Counted from the first letter of the stretch, positions 16,878 to 26,607 are shown. The stretch: 64,000 bases of DNA from Porphyromonas sp. oral taxon 275 (GCF_018127745.1 NZ_CP072333.1:1798001-1862000), one strand, 5' to 3'. A program made the numbers and translations. The notes: generated by a model not told the origin, from the sequence alone.

Positions 16878-17195
16878 CTAGCCTACGATTTCCTTCACGA
16901 CGACCTCGCTGAACTGCTGGCGGTGGCCATTGAGCTTGCGATAGCCCTTGCGACGCTTCTTGTGGAAGACGAGCACCTTGTCGCCCTTGACGAGCGGCGT
17001 CAGTACTTCGCACACGACCTTAGCACCGGCTACGGTAGGCGTGCCTACGGTGAACTGACCGTCCTTCTCAATGAGCAGGACCTTGTCGAACTCTACGGTA
17101 GCACCAGCCTCGGCGCCCTTGACGTGATGGATGAACAGGCGACGGCCTTCCTGGAGGTTGAACTGCTGTCCCTGGATGTCTACGATGACGTACAT
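16878..17195 (-). CDS. rplU: 50S ribosomal protein L21
   Basis: The 105-residue bL21 begins [19 protein letters not shown] and ends with [21 protein letters not shown], the rRNA-binding signature. It is the first gene of the rplU-rpmA(-serS) operon, with a -7 box 94 bp upstream of its start. Confidence 0.97.
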   Translation of the reverse strand: MYVIVDIQGQQFNLQEGRRLFIHHVKGAEAGATVEFDKVLLIEKDGQFTVGTPTVAGAKVVCEVLTPLVKGDKVLVFHKKRRKGYRKLNGHRQQFSEVVVKEIVG

Positions 17196-17288
17196 TGTAC
17201 TTTATACTAATTAGGATTAGCCCCGCAAGGTGTCGCCCCCGCTCTCGGTGACGTGCTTCGTCCGTGTACCTTGCATAGGAAATGCGCA

Positions 17289-17296
17289 CAAAGATA
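17289..17296 (-). promoter_or_regulatory. -7 promoter box for rplU-rpmA-serS
   Basis: The minus strand reads TATCTTTG; the predicted leader to the rplU start is roughly 90 nt. Confidence 0.55.
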
Positions 17297-17374
17297 CACA
17301 TTATCGCACAGATACACAAGGGACGAGTCCACACACATCCCTCACCGCAAGGCAGAGGCGCGCCTAAGGGCTAC

Positions 17375-17956
17375 TCATGGGCTGTAGCGGAATCCCTCAG
17401 TCGCCTCCTCTGAGGCAAAGAGCTCCGCGTCATGGACATAGCTCTCCCCCTCCTCGCAGAACCACGAGGGCTCGAAGCTAGGCGGCTCCTCCCCCTTACG
17501 GAGCGCGGTCTGAAGCCCCGAGAGGAACTTCCACAGGAAGATATTGAAGGACGAGGCGATGAGGAAGACTTCCCTCCGACGGGCGGGGTCATAGGCCCCG
17601 ATATAATGATTGCCCGCGCTATCGACCTTGGCCAAGTAGCCCCACTTGAGCCCCGAGGGTGAGGACGAGAAGCCCCAAAAGGACGAGCTCAGCATAAAGT
17701 CCCAGGCCCAAAGGGAGAGCATATGATCGTGCAGATAGGGGCGCAGCTCCCGCGACTTGAAGCCGTAGAACTCATGACCAAAGGCCCTCATACCATTGCT
17801 CAGGCAGAGGAAATCGACGTACTGCCTATCGCAGGCGCCGAGGATCTTCCCGATGTTCCGAAGGATGACGAGCCGCCCGTACTGGGGGTACAGCTCCACC
17901 TGATCGCTCTCCTCGGCCAAGGCCTCAGCCAGCTCCATAATGCGGGATAGCTCCAT
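17375..17956 (-). CDS. SMI1/KNR4 (SUKH)-like protein
   Basis: The 193-residue soluble protein contains ILGACDRQYVDFLCLSNGMRAFGHEFYGF (about 36-64), the N-terminal pattern of the SUKH/SMI1-KNR4 fold. An aromatic-rich middle follows, with GYLAKVDSAGNHYIGAYDP. SUKH proteins are commonly immunity proteins against contact-dependent or polymorphic toxins, but also occur alone. No toxin gene is adjacent, so the function is open. It is a lone gene between rplU (upstream side to the left) and the divergent parC. A weak TAAATTCG box lies at 18047-18054. Confidence 0.75.
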   Translation of the reverse strand: MELSRIMELAEALAEESDQVELYPQYGRLVILRNIGKILGACDRQYVDFLCLSNGMRAFGHEFYGFKSRELRPYLHDHMLSLWAWDFMLSSSFWGFSSSPSGLKWGYLAKVDSAGNHYIGAYDPARRREVFLIASSFNIFLWKFLSGLQTALRKGEEPPSFEPSWFCEEGESYVHDAELFASEEATEGFRYSP

Positions 17957-18112
17957 CGCTCTACTATCGAATAAGCCGTCTTAATTACTGCTACCTCGCC
18001 CCTCACCACTGCCCGCAGCCCGCTGGGACGGAGGGGGGGTCGGGCACGAATTTAGGGAGAAAACTTCACCTAGCACGCCTCTCGCGGCGGGGAGGGCTAG
18101 GGGGGGCTCGCT

Positions 18113-18200
18113 GAGGGATAGCAGTCAGGGCGCTGAGGGACGTCCCTCAGCGACGGGAGGGATATCAGTCAGCGCCCTGAGGGATATCTCTAAGGAAGGC
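18113..18200. repeat. 22-bp-period palindromic array, element 2 (4 units)
   Basis: Units start at 18113, 18135, 18157 and 18179, an exact 22-bp period. The second unit lies within a perfect 22-bp palindrome at 18131-18152, whose core is CTGAGGGACGTCCCTCAG. This is the best-preserved copy of the unit and shows its dyad symmetry. Confidence 0.9.
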
Positions 18201-18376
18201 TAAGGGATAAGGGGCGGGAGGCCTTGGGGATTAAGAGGCGAGGGCGGCAGGGCTTGGAGGGGGAGACGGCGGGGGAAGACCTTCGGAGGGTGGGGAGCTT
18301 GGCCCCAGGGAGGCTATAGGCCTCAGGACAAGCGCCACACTGCCTTAGCGGAGTGGCTACGCTGCCGACCTTTCCT

Positions 18377-18384
18377 TATCTTTG
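18377..18384 (+). promoter_or_regulatory. -7 promoter box for parC, almost touching the start codon
   Basis: The plus strand reads TATCTTTG and ends 5 bp before the parC ATG at 18390, so transcription would begin at or within the start codon. Confidence 0.6.
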
Positions 18385-18389
18385 TAGCT

Positions 18390-21098
18390 ATGATAGATCA
18401 GCCAGATGCACAGATGACAGCACAGCACGACGAAGAGATCGGGGAGGAGCTACAGCCCACAGAGGAGCTCCTTGACCCCGAGACGCCCCAGGGCACCGAG
18501 AGCCCCGGCCTACGCCCCGAGCTCAGCAGCCTGACGCGGATGTACCAGACGTGGTTCCTCGACTACGCCTCCTACGTCATCCTCGAGCGTGCCGTACCCC
18601 ATATAGATGATGGACTGAAGCCCGTACAGCGCCGCCTGCTGCACAGCATGAAGGAGATGGATCGGGGCAAGCTCATCAAGGTCGCCAACATCGTCGGCGA
18701 GACGATGAAGTACCATCCGCACGGGGACGCCTCCATCAAGGACGCCCTCGTGCAGCTCGGTCAGAAGGGCTTCCTCATCGACACGCAGGGCAACTGGGGG
18801 AACATCCTCACAGGGGACTCCGCCGCCGCTGGCCGATACATCGAGGCCAAGCTCAGCGCCTTCGCCCTCGAGGCCGCCTTTAGCGACCGCGTGACCGAGT
18901 GGAAGAAGAGCTACGACGGCACGACGGACGAACCCGTGGCACTGCCCGTCAAGTTCCCCCTCCTCCTAGCCCAGGGCGCCGAGGGGATCGCTGTCGGACT
19001 CTCGTCCAAGATCCTCTCGCACAACTTCACCGAGCTCGCGGAGGCCGCCTGCGCCTATCTGCGGGGCGAGTCCTTCACGCTCTATCCCGACTTCGCGACG
19101 GGGGGGTTGATCGACGTCTCGCGCTACAACGACGGCGAGCGTGGCGGCAGTCTGCGCTCCCGTGCCAAGATCGACAAGATCGACGCCAAGACGCTCAGCA
19201 TCACGGAACTGCCCGCGGGCAAGACGACGACCTCCCTCATCGAGTCCATCCTCAAGGCCGTAGAGAAGGGCAAGATACGTATCCGCCGCGTCGACGACAT
19301 GACGGCCGCCGGCACCGACATACGCCTCAGCCTAGCGGCGGGGGTCTCCTCGGACAAGGCCATCGACGCGCTCTACGCCTTCACCGACTGCGAGGTCAGC
19401 ATCAGCCCCAACTGCTGCGTCATCTCCGACGAGAAGCCGCTCTTCACCAGCGTCAGCCAGCTGCTACGCTACAGCGTGGATAGGACGAAGCAGCTCTTCA
19501 CCGAGGAGCTGCAGATCCTGCTGGGCGAGCGTCAGGAGCAGTACCTGGCCGCTTCGCTGGAGCGGATTTTCATCGAGGAGCGTATCTATAAGGATAGGGA
19601 ATTCGAAGACGCGGAGAGTGAGGCACTGGCGCTGGCGCATGTGGCGCGGCGCCTGGAGCCCTTCGCCGAGCAGCTACTGCGCCCTATCACGGAGGCCGAC
19701 CTCAAGCGTCTTCTAGAGATCCGCATGGCACGTATCCTGCGCTTCAACCTCCCCCGCCACGAGGCTGCGATGCTGCAGCTCGAGGAGGAGATCGACCGCC
19801 TGAAGTACGACCTGGGGCACATGACCGAGTACACCATACGCTGGTATGAGCACCTCATCGCCCGCTACGGAGCGGCCTACCCCCGTAGGACGCGCATCAC
19901 GAGCTTCTCCACGATCGAGGCGGCGAAGGTAGCCGAGCTGGACGCCAAGCTGTACATCAACCGCGAGGAGGGCTTCGTCGGGACGGCGCTGAAGGATGGG
20001 GAGTTCGTCTGCAACTGCTCTACGATGGATGAACTGATCATCTTCTTCCGCTCGGGGCGCTACAGCGTCTTCAAGGTCGAGGACAAGAAGTTCTACGGGC
20101 ACGAGGAGGTCATCCACGTGGCGCGCTACCAGCGTGGGGACGAGCGTACTATATATAATGTAGTGTATCGCGACGGCAAGGCGGGGGCGGTGTACGCCAA
20201 GCGCTTCAACGTCCTCTCTGTGATCCGTGACCGCAGCTATGACCTTAGCCGCGGCAAGGAGGGCTCCCGTATCCTGTACTTCTCAGCCAATGCCAATGGC
20301 GAGGCGGAGAAGGTATCCATCAAGCTCAAGATACGCAACGCACGGCAGCGCCTCTTCCAGTTCGAGAAGGACTTCTCCGAGCTGCCGATCAAGAGCCGCA
20401 GCTCTGTGGGCTTCCTCGTCACCAAGGCCGAGGTGCACTCGGTGACGCTGCTCAGCAAGGGCTACTCGACACTCGGGGGGCGCGACGTGTGGTTCGACCG
20501 CGACGTCCTGCGCCTCAACTACAATGGTCAGGGCGAGTACCTGGGCTCCTTCCACGCCCACGACCGCATCCTCATCATCCTCGACTCAGGGGAATGCTAC
20601 ACGACGGACTTCAGCGACAGCATCCATATCGAGGAGAACCTCATGCGCATCGAGAAGCACCGCCCACAGAAGATCTGGACGGCCGTCTACTACGACGCCG
20701 AGCAGCGCCTGCAGTACATCAAGCGCTTCAGCATCGAGCCCGAGGCCAAGCGCGAGCAGATCGTCGGCGAGGACACGCGCAATAAGCTGCTGCTGCTGAC
20801 CGACACCTACTACCCTATCCTCGAGTACGGGCGCAAGGAGAAGGGAGGCGAGCTGAAGCTGACCACCCTCGAGGTCGAGGACTTCGCCCTCGTGAAGAGC
20901 ATTCGCGCTCGAGGCAAGCGGCTAGCGCCGCAGCTCGTGGAGGAGCTGCGCGAACTGGAGCCCCTCAAGCCCTCCCCCAGCTTCGACGACGAGCCCGAGG
21001 AGGGCAGCGCGGACGAAGCGGACGCTCCGAGTGAGGAGGCGGAGCTCTTTGCCGAGACCGACTTCACCCCTAGCCCTAAGCCCAGCGATGAGGACTAA
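18390..21098 (+). CDS. parC: DNA topoisomerase IV subunit A (DNA gyrase/topo IV A family)
   Basis: The 902-residue protein has a ~45-residue acidic leader and the GyrA/ParC breakage-reunion domain. That domain includes DGLKPVQRRLLHSM (QRR at 80-82), the quinolone-region motif KYHPHGDASIKDAL (about 107-120) and the active-site Tyr150 in AAGRYIEAKLS. A C-terminal beta-pinwheel region (~500-830) and an acidic tail follow. The pinwheel lacks an obvious GyrA box, favouring ParC over GyrA. It decatenates daughter chromosomes together with ParE, which is not in the window. The next gene starts inside its last codons. Confidence 0.93.
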   Translation: MIDQPDAQMTAQHDEEIGEELQPTEELLDPETPQGTESPGLRPELSSLTRMYQTWFLDYASYVILERAVPHIDDGLKPVQRRLLHSMKEMDRGKLIKVANIVGETMKYHPHGDASIKDALVQLGQKGFLIDTQGNWGNILTGDSAAAGRYIEAKLSAFALEAAFSDRVTEWKKSYDGTTDEPVALPVKFPLLLAQGAEGIAVGLSSKILSHNFTELAEAACAYLRGESFTLYPDFATGGLIDVSRYNDGERGGSLRSRAKIDKIDAKTLSITELPAGKTTTSLIESILKAVEKGKIRIRRVDDMTAAGTDIRLSLAAGVSSDKAIDALYAFTDCEVSISPNCCVISDEKPLFTSVSQLLRYSVDRTKQLFTEELQILLGERQEQYLAASLERIFIEERIYKDREFEDAESEALALAHVARRLEPFAEQLLRPITEADLKRLLEIRMARILRFNLPRHEAAMLQLEEEIDRLKYDLGHMTEYTIRWYEHLIARYGAAYPRRTRITSFSTIEAAKVAELDAKLYINREEGFVGTALKDGEFVCNCSTMDELIIFFRSGRYSVFKVEDKKFYGHEEVIHVARYQRGDERTIYNVVYRDGKAGAVYAKRFNVLSVIRDRSYDLSRGKEGSRILYFSANANGEAEKVSIKLKIRNARQRLFQFEKDFSELPIKSRSSVGFLVTKAEVHSVTLLSKGYSTLGGRDVWFDRDVLRLNYNGQGEYLGSFHAHDRILIILDSGECYTTDFSDSIHIEENLMRIEKHRPQKIWTAVYYDAEQRLQYIKRFSIEPEAKREQIVGEDTRNKLLLLTDTYYPILEYGRKEKGGELKLTTLEVEDFALVKSIRARGKRLAPQLVEELRELEPLKPSPSFDDEPEEGSADEADAPSEEAELFAETDFTPSPKPSDED

Positions 21099-22098
21099 GT
21101 ACACGACCCTTGCTCACCGCGCAGGGCTCACCCTCGGCCTCCTGACAGCGCTCCTCAGCGGGGCACTCACCGCTGCGGGCGCTCCGCTCGCCGAGGCCAC
21201 AGCCCAGGAGGCACAGGATAGCCTCCCCAGCACAGAGCGTGCCAAGAGCATCCTCCTCGAGCCCCGCGAGGTCACCCACAGCCCCATCAGCCAGGTGCGC
21301 TCCTTCAGCCTCGGGGGGATCATCCAGCGCGACAGCTACCTCAGCCCCCTGCGCTACGGGGGCACACAGCTCGGCTTCGTCAGTCAGTCTGCCAGCTACG
21401 GCTATAGGCGGCAGCGCCGCGGCGGCCTCAGCCAGCTGCTGGCACGCCCCGAGCGCAGCGTAGACCCACGCTGGACCGACCACAGCCTCCTCAGCCTCAG
21501 CCTCAGCCAGAGCACCAATCCCGCAGGCAACGGCCGTATGTGGGGGCTACAGTTCAGCTACGACCGCAGCTACCTCAGGCGCCTCGTAGAGGGACGCTAC
21601 GGCCGCCTCGCCCTCGGCCCTGCCCTCGTCGGGAGAGGAGGCGCACGCTACAGCAGCCGCAATGGCAATAACCCTGTGAGCATCGAGGCCTCCCTCGGGC
21701 TTGGCCTCTCGGCCCTCTATAGCTATCGCCTGCCCAGCCTCCGCTTCCCTGCCCGCCTAAGGCTCTACGGAGAGCTGGACCTCGTGAGCCTCTCCTTCAG
21801 CCAAGAGTACGGCGAGAGCTACTACGAGCTCTACTACTACAGCTCCTGGCAGCGACGCCTCTACCTCCGAGGCCCGGGGCCAGCCCTACGCAGCCAGCTC
21901 GTGGCGGGCATCGACCTGCCGCTGCTGGACTGGATGACCCTCAGCCTGGGCTACCGCCTCGACCTACAGCGTCTCCGGGTCAATGCCCTAGAGCGCTCGA
22001 GCCTCAGCCAGGGGCTGCTCGTCGGGGTCTCCACCCAGCTGCTGCCCCTCTCGGGACGCCGAGCACAGACCGACTACGCCCCACTTAGCCCCTTCTAG
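21088..22098 (+). CDS. DUF3316-like outer-membrane beta-barrel protein
   Basis: The chosen start is ATG 21088, overlapping the parC stop by 11 bp, because MRTKYTTLAHRAGLTLGLLTALLSGAL then forms a signal peptide; the frame is open further upstream. The mature protein (336 residues with signal) is rich in alternating aromatic and polar residues (SYGYRRQRR, LQFSYDRSYLRRL, YYELYYYSSW) and ends with Phe, as expected for a barrel. QRDSYLSPLRYGGTQLGF resembles the Bacteroidetes DUF3316 family as I remember it. Function unknown. Confidence 0.8.
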   Translation: MRTKYTTLAHRAGLTLGLLTALLSGALTAAGAPLAEATAQEAQDSLPSTERAKSILLEPREVTHSPISQVRSFSLGGIIQRDSYLSPLRYGGTQLGFVSQSASYGYRRQRRGGLSQLLARPERSVDPRWTDHSLLSLSLSQSTNPAGNGRMWGLQFSYDRSYLRRLVEGRYGRLALGPALVGRGGARYSSRNGNNPVSIEASLGLGLSALYSYRLPSLRFPARLRLYGELDLVSLSFSQEYGESYYELYYYSSWQRRLYLRGPGPALRSQLVAGIDLPLLDWMTLSLGYRLDLQRLRVNALERSSLSQGLLVGVSTQLLPLSGRRAQTDYAPLSPF

Positions 22099-22100
22099 CC

Positions 22101-23201
22101 ATGCCGCTACACCACAGACGATCCCGCCTCCTCGGAGTCCTCGTGACGGCCTTTCTCCTCATCTCGGGGCTGGGCTCCTGCTCCACCGAGGAGGACTTCA
22201 CCAGCGATAGCTTCCGCAACTTCGACGTCCTCTGGGAGACGCTCGACCGCAACTACTGCTACTTCGACCTCAAGCTCCCCAAGGACTCCAGCTGGGCTGA
22301 CATGCGGCTGAAGTGGCGCAGCCAGCTCCGCGCCCAGATGTCCAGCGACTCGCTCTTCCTCGTCCTGACGGGGCTGATCTCCGAGCTCAAGGACGGGCAC
22401 GTCAACCTCATCACGCCCTTCGACCAAGGTCGCTACTGGCGCTGGAAGAGCGACTACCCCGCTGGGAGCAATAGCAGCCTCATCGAGGACTACCTCGGGC
22501 AGGACTACCGCATCGCTGGGGCGCTGAGCTACACCTGGCTCAAGCACCACGATCACGGGCAGGACAGCATAGGCTACATCCGCGTCTCGAGCTTCGCCCA
22601 GGGCCTCAGCGAGGGCAATATCAATGCCGCCCTGAGCCGCCTCAGCGGCTGCCGTGCGCTGATCATCGACATACGGGATAATGGCGGCGGACAGGTAACG
22701 AACTCTGACCTACTGGCCAGTCACTTCATCGACGCCGAGCGCGTGGTCGGCTATATGAGCCACAAGCACGGCCCCGGGCACGACGACTTCGCCCCGCGCG
22801 TAGAGCTGCGGCTACGCCCCGTAGATCGGGGCGTGCGCTGGCTGCGCCCCGTGGTGCTGCTCGTCGACCGCGGGGTCTACAGCGCCGCCAATGACTTCAC
22901 GCTCAGGATGAGCAGGCTGCCGCTGGTGACCATCATGGGGCAGCCTACGGGCGGCGGCGGTGGGCTGCCGATGAGTAGCGAGCTGCCCAACGGCTGGTCG
23001 GTACGCTACTCCGCCAGCCGCACCTACGACGCCGAGGGAGGCGACATAGAGCAGGGGATCAAGCCTGACCTCACGCTCAGCTTCGAGCGCGAGGCTGCTA
23101 TCCGCGGCTACGACACGATGATCGAGGGCGCGGTGAGCTACCTGAAGGAGCGCTTCGAGCACCTACGCCGCACGCGCCGCTGGTCTAAGTTCCCCCGCTA
23201 G
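22101..23201 (+). CDS. S41-family periplasmic peptidase lipoprotein
   Basis: The 366-residue protein has a lipobox (GLGSC, Cys27). A helical N-terminal region follows (~35-110), then the tail-specific protease core with IIDIRDNGGGQV (about 188-199), DRGVYSAANDFTLRM with nucleophile Ser261, and GQPTGGGGGLPMSSELPNGW. No PDZ domain is evident. It should cleave peptides or misfolded proteins at the membrane. It is the third gene of the parC operon, starting 2 bp after the previous stop, and ends at a strong terminator. Confidence 0.9.
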   Translation: MPLHHRRSRLLGVLVTAFLLISGLGSCSTEEDFTSDSFRNFDVLWETLDRNYCYFDLKLPKDSSWADMRLKWRSQLRAQMSSDSLFLVLTGLISELKDGHVNLITPFDQGRYWRWKSDYPAGSNSSLIEDYLGQDYRIAGALSYTWLKHHDHGQDSIGYIRVSSFAQGLSEGNINAALSRLSGCRALIIDIRDNGGGQVTNSDLLASHFIDAERVVGYMSHKHGPGHDDFAPRVELRLRPVDRGVRWLRPVVLLVDRGVYSAANDFTLRMSRLPLVTIMGQPTGGGGGLPMSSELPNGWSVRYSASRTYDAEGGDIEQGIKPDLTLSFEREAAIRGYDTMIEGAVSYLKERFEHLRRTRRWSKFPR

Positions 23202-23265
23202 CCCCCAGCCGCCCCCAAGAGCTCCCCACAGAGCCCGAGCCTGCACGAAGGCCAGCACAAAGCAA

Positions 23266-23304
23266 GCGCCCCCACAGATCCGAGTGATCTGTGGGGGCGC
23301 TTTT
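23266..23304 (+). terminator. Strong intrinsic terminator of the parC operon
   Basis: A 15-bp perfect stem (23266-23280 with 23286-23300, GCGCCCCCACAGATC) with a 5-nt loop is followed by TTTT on the plus strand. It also lies between convergent genes. Confidence 0.92.
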
Positions 23305-23362
23305 CTTCGGGCGAGAGCCCTATAATAAGGAGTTAGGAGGGACAGCCGAGCGCGTGCCGAGG

Positions 23363-24676
23363 CTAAGCGTAGAGCCTACGCGCCGCACGCAGCACCCAGC
23401 CGCTACGCAGCGCCAGATAGCTGACGAAGGCCAGCCACAGCGCATCCGCCCCCAGCCAGCTGGCTGTCGCGGCATAGAGCAGCACGTAGCCCACCAGGCC
23501 CACCAGCACGGCGCGGCTCATGTCGATGCTGCGCGTGGCGCCGACCATGATCCCATCGCCGAGGAAGGCGAGGAAGGACGCGAGCGGCACCACGGCGATC
23601 CACAGGCGCTCCTCGGCAGCGCGCGCCAGCACATCAGCCTTGTCCGTCAGCAGCGCCAGTAGTGGCTCAGGGATGAGGGCATAGAGGAGGGCGAAGTAGA
23701 GCGCCACGCCAGCGCCGAGGCGCACGACCGCAGGGATGACCTCCCCGAGGCGGCGCTTATCCCGCGCCCCGACGGCCTCACCCACCAGCGCCTCCGCGGC
23801 GTAGGCTAGGCCGTCCATGAAGTAGGAGAAGAGGCTGAAGAGCTGCATCAGGAGGCCATTGGCCGCCAGCGTCACGCTCCCCATACGTCCCCCGATATAG
23901 ACGAAGCTCAGCATCACCGACTGTAGGAGCAGCGTGCGCAGCATCAGATGCTTGCCCACGTGGAAGTAGCGCAGGATGGTCTCGGGGTGCCAGGCATCGC
24001 TGAGGCGTAGCCTACGGAGCACCTCCCGCTCGCGGCGCCAGCCTCCGAGGGCCAGCAGCACGAGGGCGCTGTACTGCGCCAGCACCGTCCCGAGGGCCAG
24101 TCCCCCGACGCCAAGGCCGAGGGGGAAGGCTAGGAGGTAACTGTAAGTGATGTTGAGCACATTGCTGGCGATGCTGACGCTCATGACGAGCTTCATCTGC
24201 TGCATCCCCACCAGCCAGCCATTGAAGACATAGAGCAGCAGTGCCGCGGGCAGCCCGAGGAAGGCATAGCCGAGGTAGTCCTCGGCGGCGAGGCTCAGTG
24301 CCCCACCCTCCTGCTCGAAGAGCGAGGCCACGGGTGCGACATACAGCGGGCTCGCCAGCGCCAGTATGAGGCCCACCACGAGCGCGATAAGGCTCCCCGA
24401 GGCCAGCCCCCGACCGAGGGCGGCGACGTCGCCCGCCCCACGTGCCTGCGCCGTGAAGCCCGTCGTGCCCATACGCAGTAGGCTCCACTGCCCGACGACG
24501 AAGGAGGTGACCGCCGCCCCTACCGTGACGGCAGCGATGCTCTCCCCGCCAGCCATACGGCCAGCCATAGCGATGTCGCTGATCATCAGCAGCGGCACCG
24601 TGATATTGGAGAGGATATTGGGATAGGTGAGCCTGAGGATCTGTCGGTAGAGGCTCTCGGGTGCGTGCTGCTTCAT
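23363..24676 (-). CDS. MATE-family efflux transporter (DinF-like)
   Basis: The 437-residue protein has 12 predicted helices. It begins LTYPNILSNITVPLLMISDIAMAGRM, the DinF-branch N-terminus, and carries GTTGFTAQARGAGD and the second-half repeat LRTLLLQSVMLSFVYIGGRMG. It should export drugs or metabolites by cation antiport. Its start overlaps the stop of the antiporter gene by 4 bp, giving a two-gene operon. Confidence 0.92.
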   Translation of the reverse strand: MKQHAPESLYRQILRLTYPNILSNITVPLLMISDIAMAGRMAGGESIAAVTVGAAVTSFVVGQWSLLRMGTTGFTAQARGAGDVAALGRGLASGSLIALVVGLILALASPLYVAPVASLFEQEGGALSLAAEDYLGYAFLGLPAALLLYVFNGWLVGMQQMKLVMSVSIASNVLNITYSYLLAFPLGLGVGGLALGTVLAQYSALVLLALGGWRREREVLRRLRLSDAWHPETILRYFHVGKHLMLRTLLLQSVMLSFVYIGGRMGSVTLAANGLLMQLFSLFSYFMDGLAYAAEALVGEAVGARDKRRLGEVIPAVVRLGAGVALYFALLYALIPEPLLALLTDKADVLARAAEERLWIAVVPLASFLAFLGDGIMVGATRSIDMSRAVLVGLVGYVLLYAATASWLGADALWLAFVSYLALRSGWVLRAARRLYA

Positions 24677-26136
24677 CGGGAGAGGTGGTGCTCGGAGACG
24701 ATGAGGAGGATGTCGCCCACGGCGAGCTCCAGCTTGCCCTTAGGCACCATATAGCGATCGCCACGGCGCACGAGGATGACGAGCTCCTCCTCCCTGAGGT
24801 CGAGCTCCATCAGGAGGCTGCCGCCCGCCAGCATGGGTGCATCGACATGACGCTCCTCCATGCGGGCGCCCGTATGCTTGGGGATCTTGACGCCGAAGAG
24901 GCTTACCTCCTCCTTGACCTCCTCATCGAGCTTGAGCCAGCGCGCCACCAGCGGCAGCGTCGTCCCCTGGATCAGCAGCGAGAGCAGGGTGATGAAGAAG
25001 ACGATATTGAAGAGCGTCTCTGCCCCCTCGACCTGGCTCATCAGCGGATAGGTGGCGAAGATGATGGGCACGGCGCCACGCAGGCCTACCCAGGCGAGGA
25101 AGTGGCGCCCGTTCATCGAGATGTGGGGGAAGAAGAGCAGGCAAAGGTGCACGGCCAGCGGACGCGCGAAGAGGATCATGAAGATCCCTGAGAGGAGCGC
25201 AAAGCCCGTGATGGGCAGCAGTTCGCTGGCGTTGACGAAGAGCCCGAGGCTGATGAAGAGCGTGATCTGCAGCAGCCAGGTAATGCCGTCGAAGAAGGTG
25301 GAGATACTCTTGCGGTGCACGATCTTCCTATTCCCCACCAGTACGCCCATGATGTAGACAGCTAGGTAACCATTGCCCTGCAGCAGGCTCGTCACCGAGA
25401 AGGTGAGGAAGACCAGGCAGAGCAGCAGGATGGGATAGAGCGACTCGTTGCCGATGTTCACCTTGTTGAGGAACCAGCCCGTCAGCTTCCCCAGCACATA
25501 GCCCAGCAGGCTCCCCACGCCGAACTGTAGGAGGAAGGTCTTCAGGATATCCGTCCACGCCCCTTCGCCTCCGCCCGTGATGTACTGGATCAGTGCGATG
25601 GTGAGCATGTAGGCCATGGGGTCATTACTCCCACTCTCGAGCTCGAGGATGGGGCGTAGGTTCTCCTTGAGGTGCATTTTGCGCGAGCGCAGCAGCGCAA
25701 AGACCGAGGCTGAGTCCGTGCTGGACATCGTCGCCGCCAGCAGCAGGGCGATGGGGAAGGAGAGGTGTACGGGCGCCCAGCCCAGCAGGTCCATTCCGTA
25801 GAAGAAGCCCCCAAGGCAGAAGGTCGTCAGCAGCACCCCCAGCGTCGAGAGCATGATCCCTGGGCCGAGGACAGGGCGTATGTCGGTGAGCTTCGTCTCC
25901 AGTCCCCCCGTGAAGAGGATGACCGTCAGAGCGAGGATCCCGAGGTCCTGCATACGCCCTGCATCATTATACTGAATGCCCAGCCCCGAGCTGCCGAAGA
26001 CCATACCCGTCAGGAGGAAGAGCAAGAGGGCAGGCACGCCGAAGCGCGTCCCCACCTTGCCCGCCAGGATCCCTGCCAGGATGAGCAGCGAGCCCATGAG
26101 GAGGAAAAACTCAAAGGAGAAGAGGTCCAATGTCAT
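24673..26136 (-). CDS. Potassium/proton antiporter (CvrA/NhaP2-like)
   Basis: The 487-residue CPA1-type antiporter has about 12-13 helices and MSSTDSASVFALLRSRKMHLKENLRPILELESGSNDPMAYML (transport-site Asp residues, about 140-181). A C-terminal TrkA_C-like domain follows (~400-487, ELVILVRRGDRYMVPKGKLELAVGDILLIVSE), typical of CvrA. It exchanges K+ or Na+ for protons across the inner membrane. It has its own -7 box and is followed by the coupled MATE gene. Confidence 0.92.
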   Translation of the reverse strand: MTLDLFSFEFFLLMGSLLILAGILAGKVGTRFGVPALLLFLLTGMVFGSSGLGIQYNDAGRMQDLGILALTVILFTGGLETKLTDIRPVLGPGIMLSTLGVLLTTFCLGGFFYGMDLLGWAPVHLSFPIALLLAATMSSTDSASVFALLRSRKMHLKENLRPILELESGSNDPMAYMLTIALIQYITGGGEGAWTDILKTFLLQFGVGSLLGYVLGKLTGWFLNKVNIGNESLYPILLLCLVFLTFSVTSLLQGNGYLAVYIMGVLVGNRKIVHRKSISTFFDGITWLLQITLFISLGLFVNASELLPITGFALLSGIFMILFARPLAVHLCLLFFPHISMNGRHFLAWVGLRGAVPIIFATYPLMSQVEGAETLFNIVFFITLLSLLIQGTTLPLVARWLKLDEEVKEEVSLFGVKIPKHTGARMEERHVDAPMLAGGSLLMELDLREEELVILVRRGDRYMVPKGKLELAVGDILLIVSEHHLSR

Positions 26137-26186
26137 CTAGTGCTATTCTATTCGCTTTGTCTGCATGAGCGCCCGAGGGCGTTTAA

Positions 26187-26194
26187 CAAATATA
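26187..26194 (-). promoter_or_regulatory. -7 promoter box for the antiporter-MATE operon
   Basis: The minus strand reads TATATTTG (TAnnTTTG), 51 bp upstream of the antiporter start. Confidence 0.55.
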
Positions 26195-26384
26195 AGCATT
26201 TTGCCAGGGGAAAGCAAGACTTCGCGCACACTGTGCCCCCGAGGCAGGCTGCACAGCAGCCCAGCGCTCCTCCCCCACCGCTTCGAGCTGCGGGCGCAGC
26301 CTCCCCACAGCGCCTCCCCGCTCCCTAAGGGACACGCACGCCCGAGGGAGCACCAGCGCAGCGCGAGCCCTACCTCCCGCTCCC

Positions 26385-26472
26385 GAGGGATATCAGTCAA
26401 GCAGCTGAGGGGCGTCCATCAGCACGCTGAGGGGTATCAGTCAGCACGCCGAAGGATATCCCTCAGAGTGCC
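26385..26472. repeat. 22-bp-period palindromic array, element 3 (4 units)
   Basis: Units start at 26385, 26407, 26429 and 26451, exactly 22 bp apart. Units 1 and 3 keep TATCAGTCA and unit 4 reads GAAGGATATCCCTCAG. It lies about 190 bp upstream of the antiporter -7 box. Confidence 0.87.
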
Positions 26473-26607
26473 TCGGAGAGGCGACGCGTGCGGCAAGGCT
26501 TAGCCGAGCCTCCCGCAGGACTAAGCGCGGGCTGCTTCGAGGGGCTACTGAGCTCCTTCGGACAAATCAGCTCAGCCCGCCCAAGCCCACAAGGGGCGCA
26601 GGGCGCA

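Larger units (their letters stand above)
17957..18389. other. Divergent intergenic region between SUKH-like gene and parC
   Basis: No gene is seen. It holds 22-bp array element 2 (18113-18200) and the parC -7 box (18377-18384). Confidence 0.7.
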
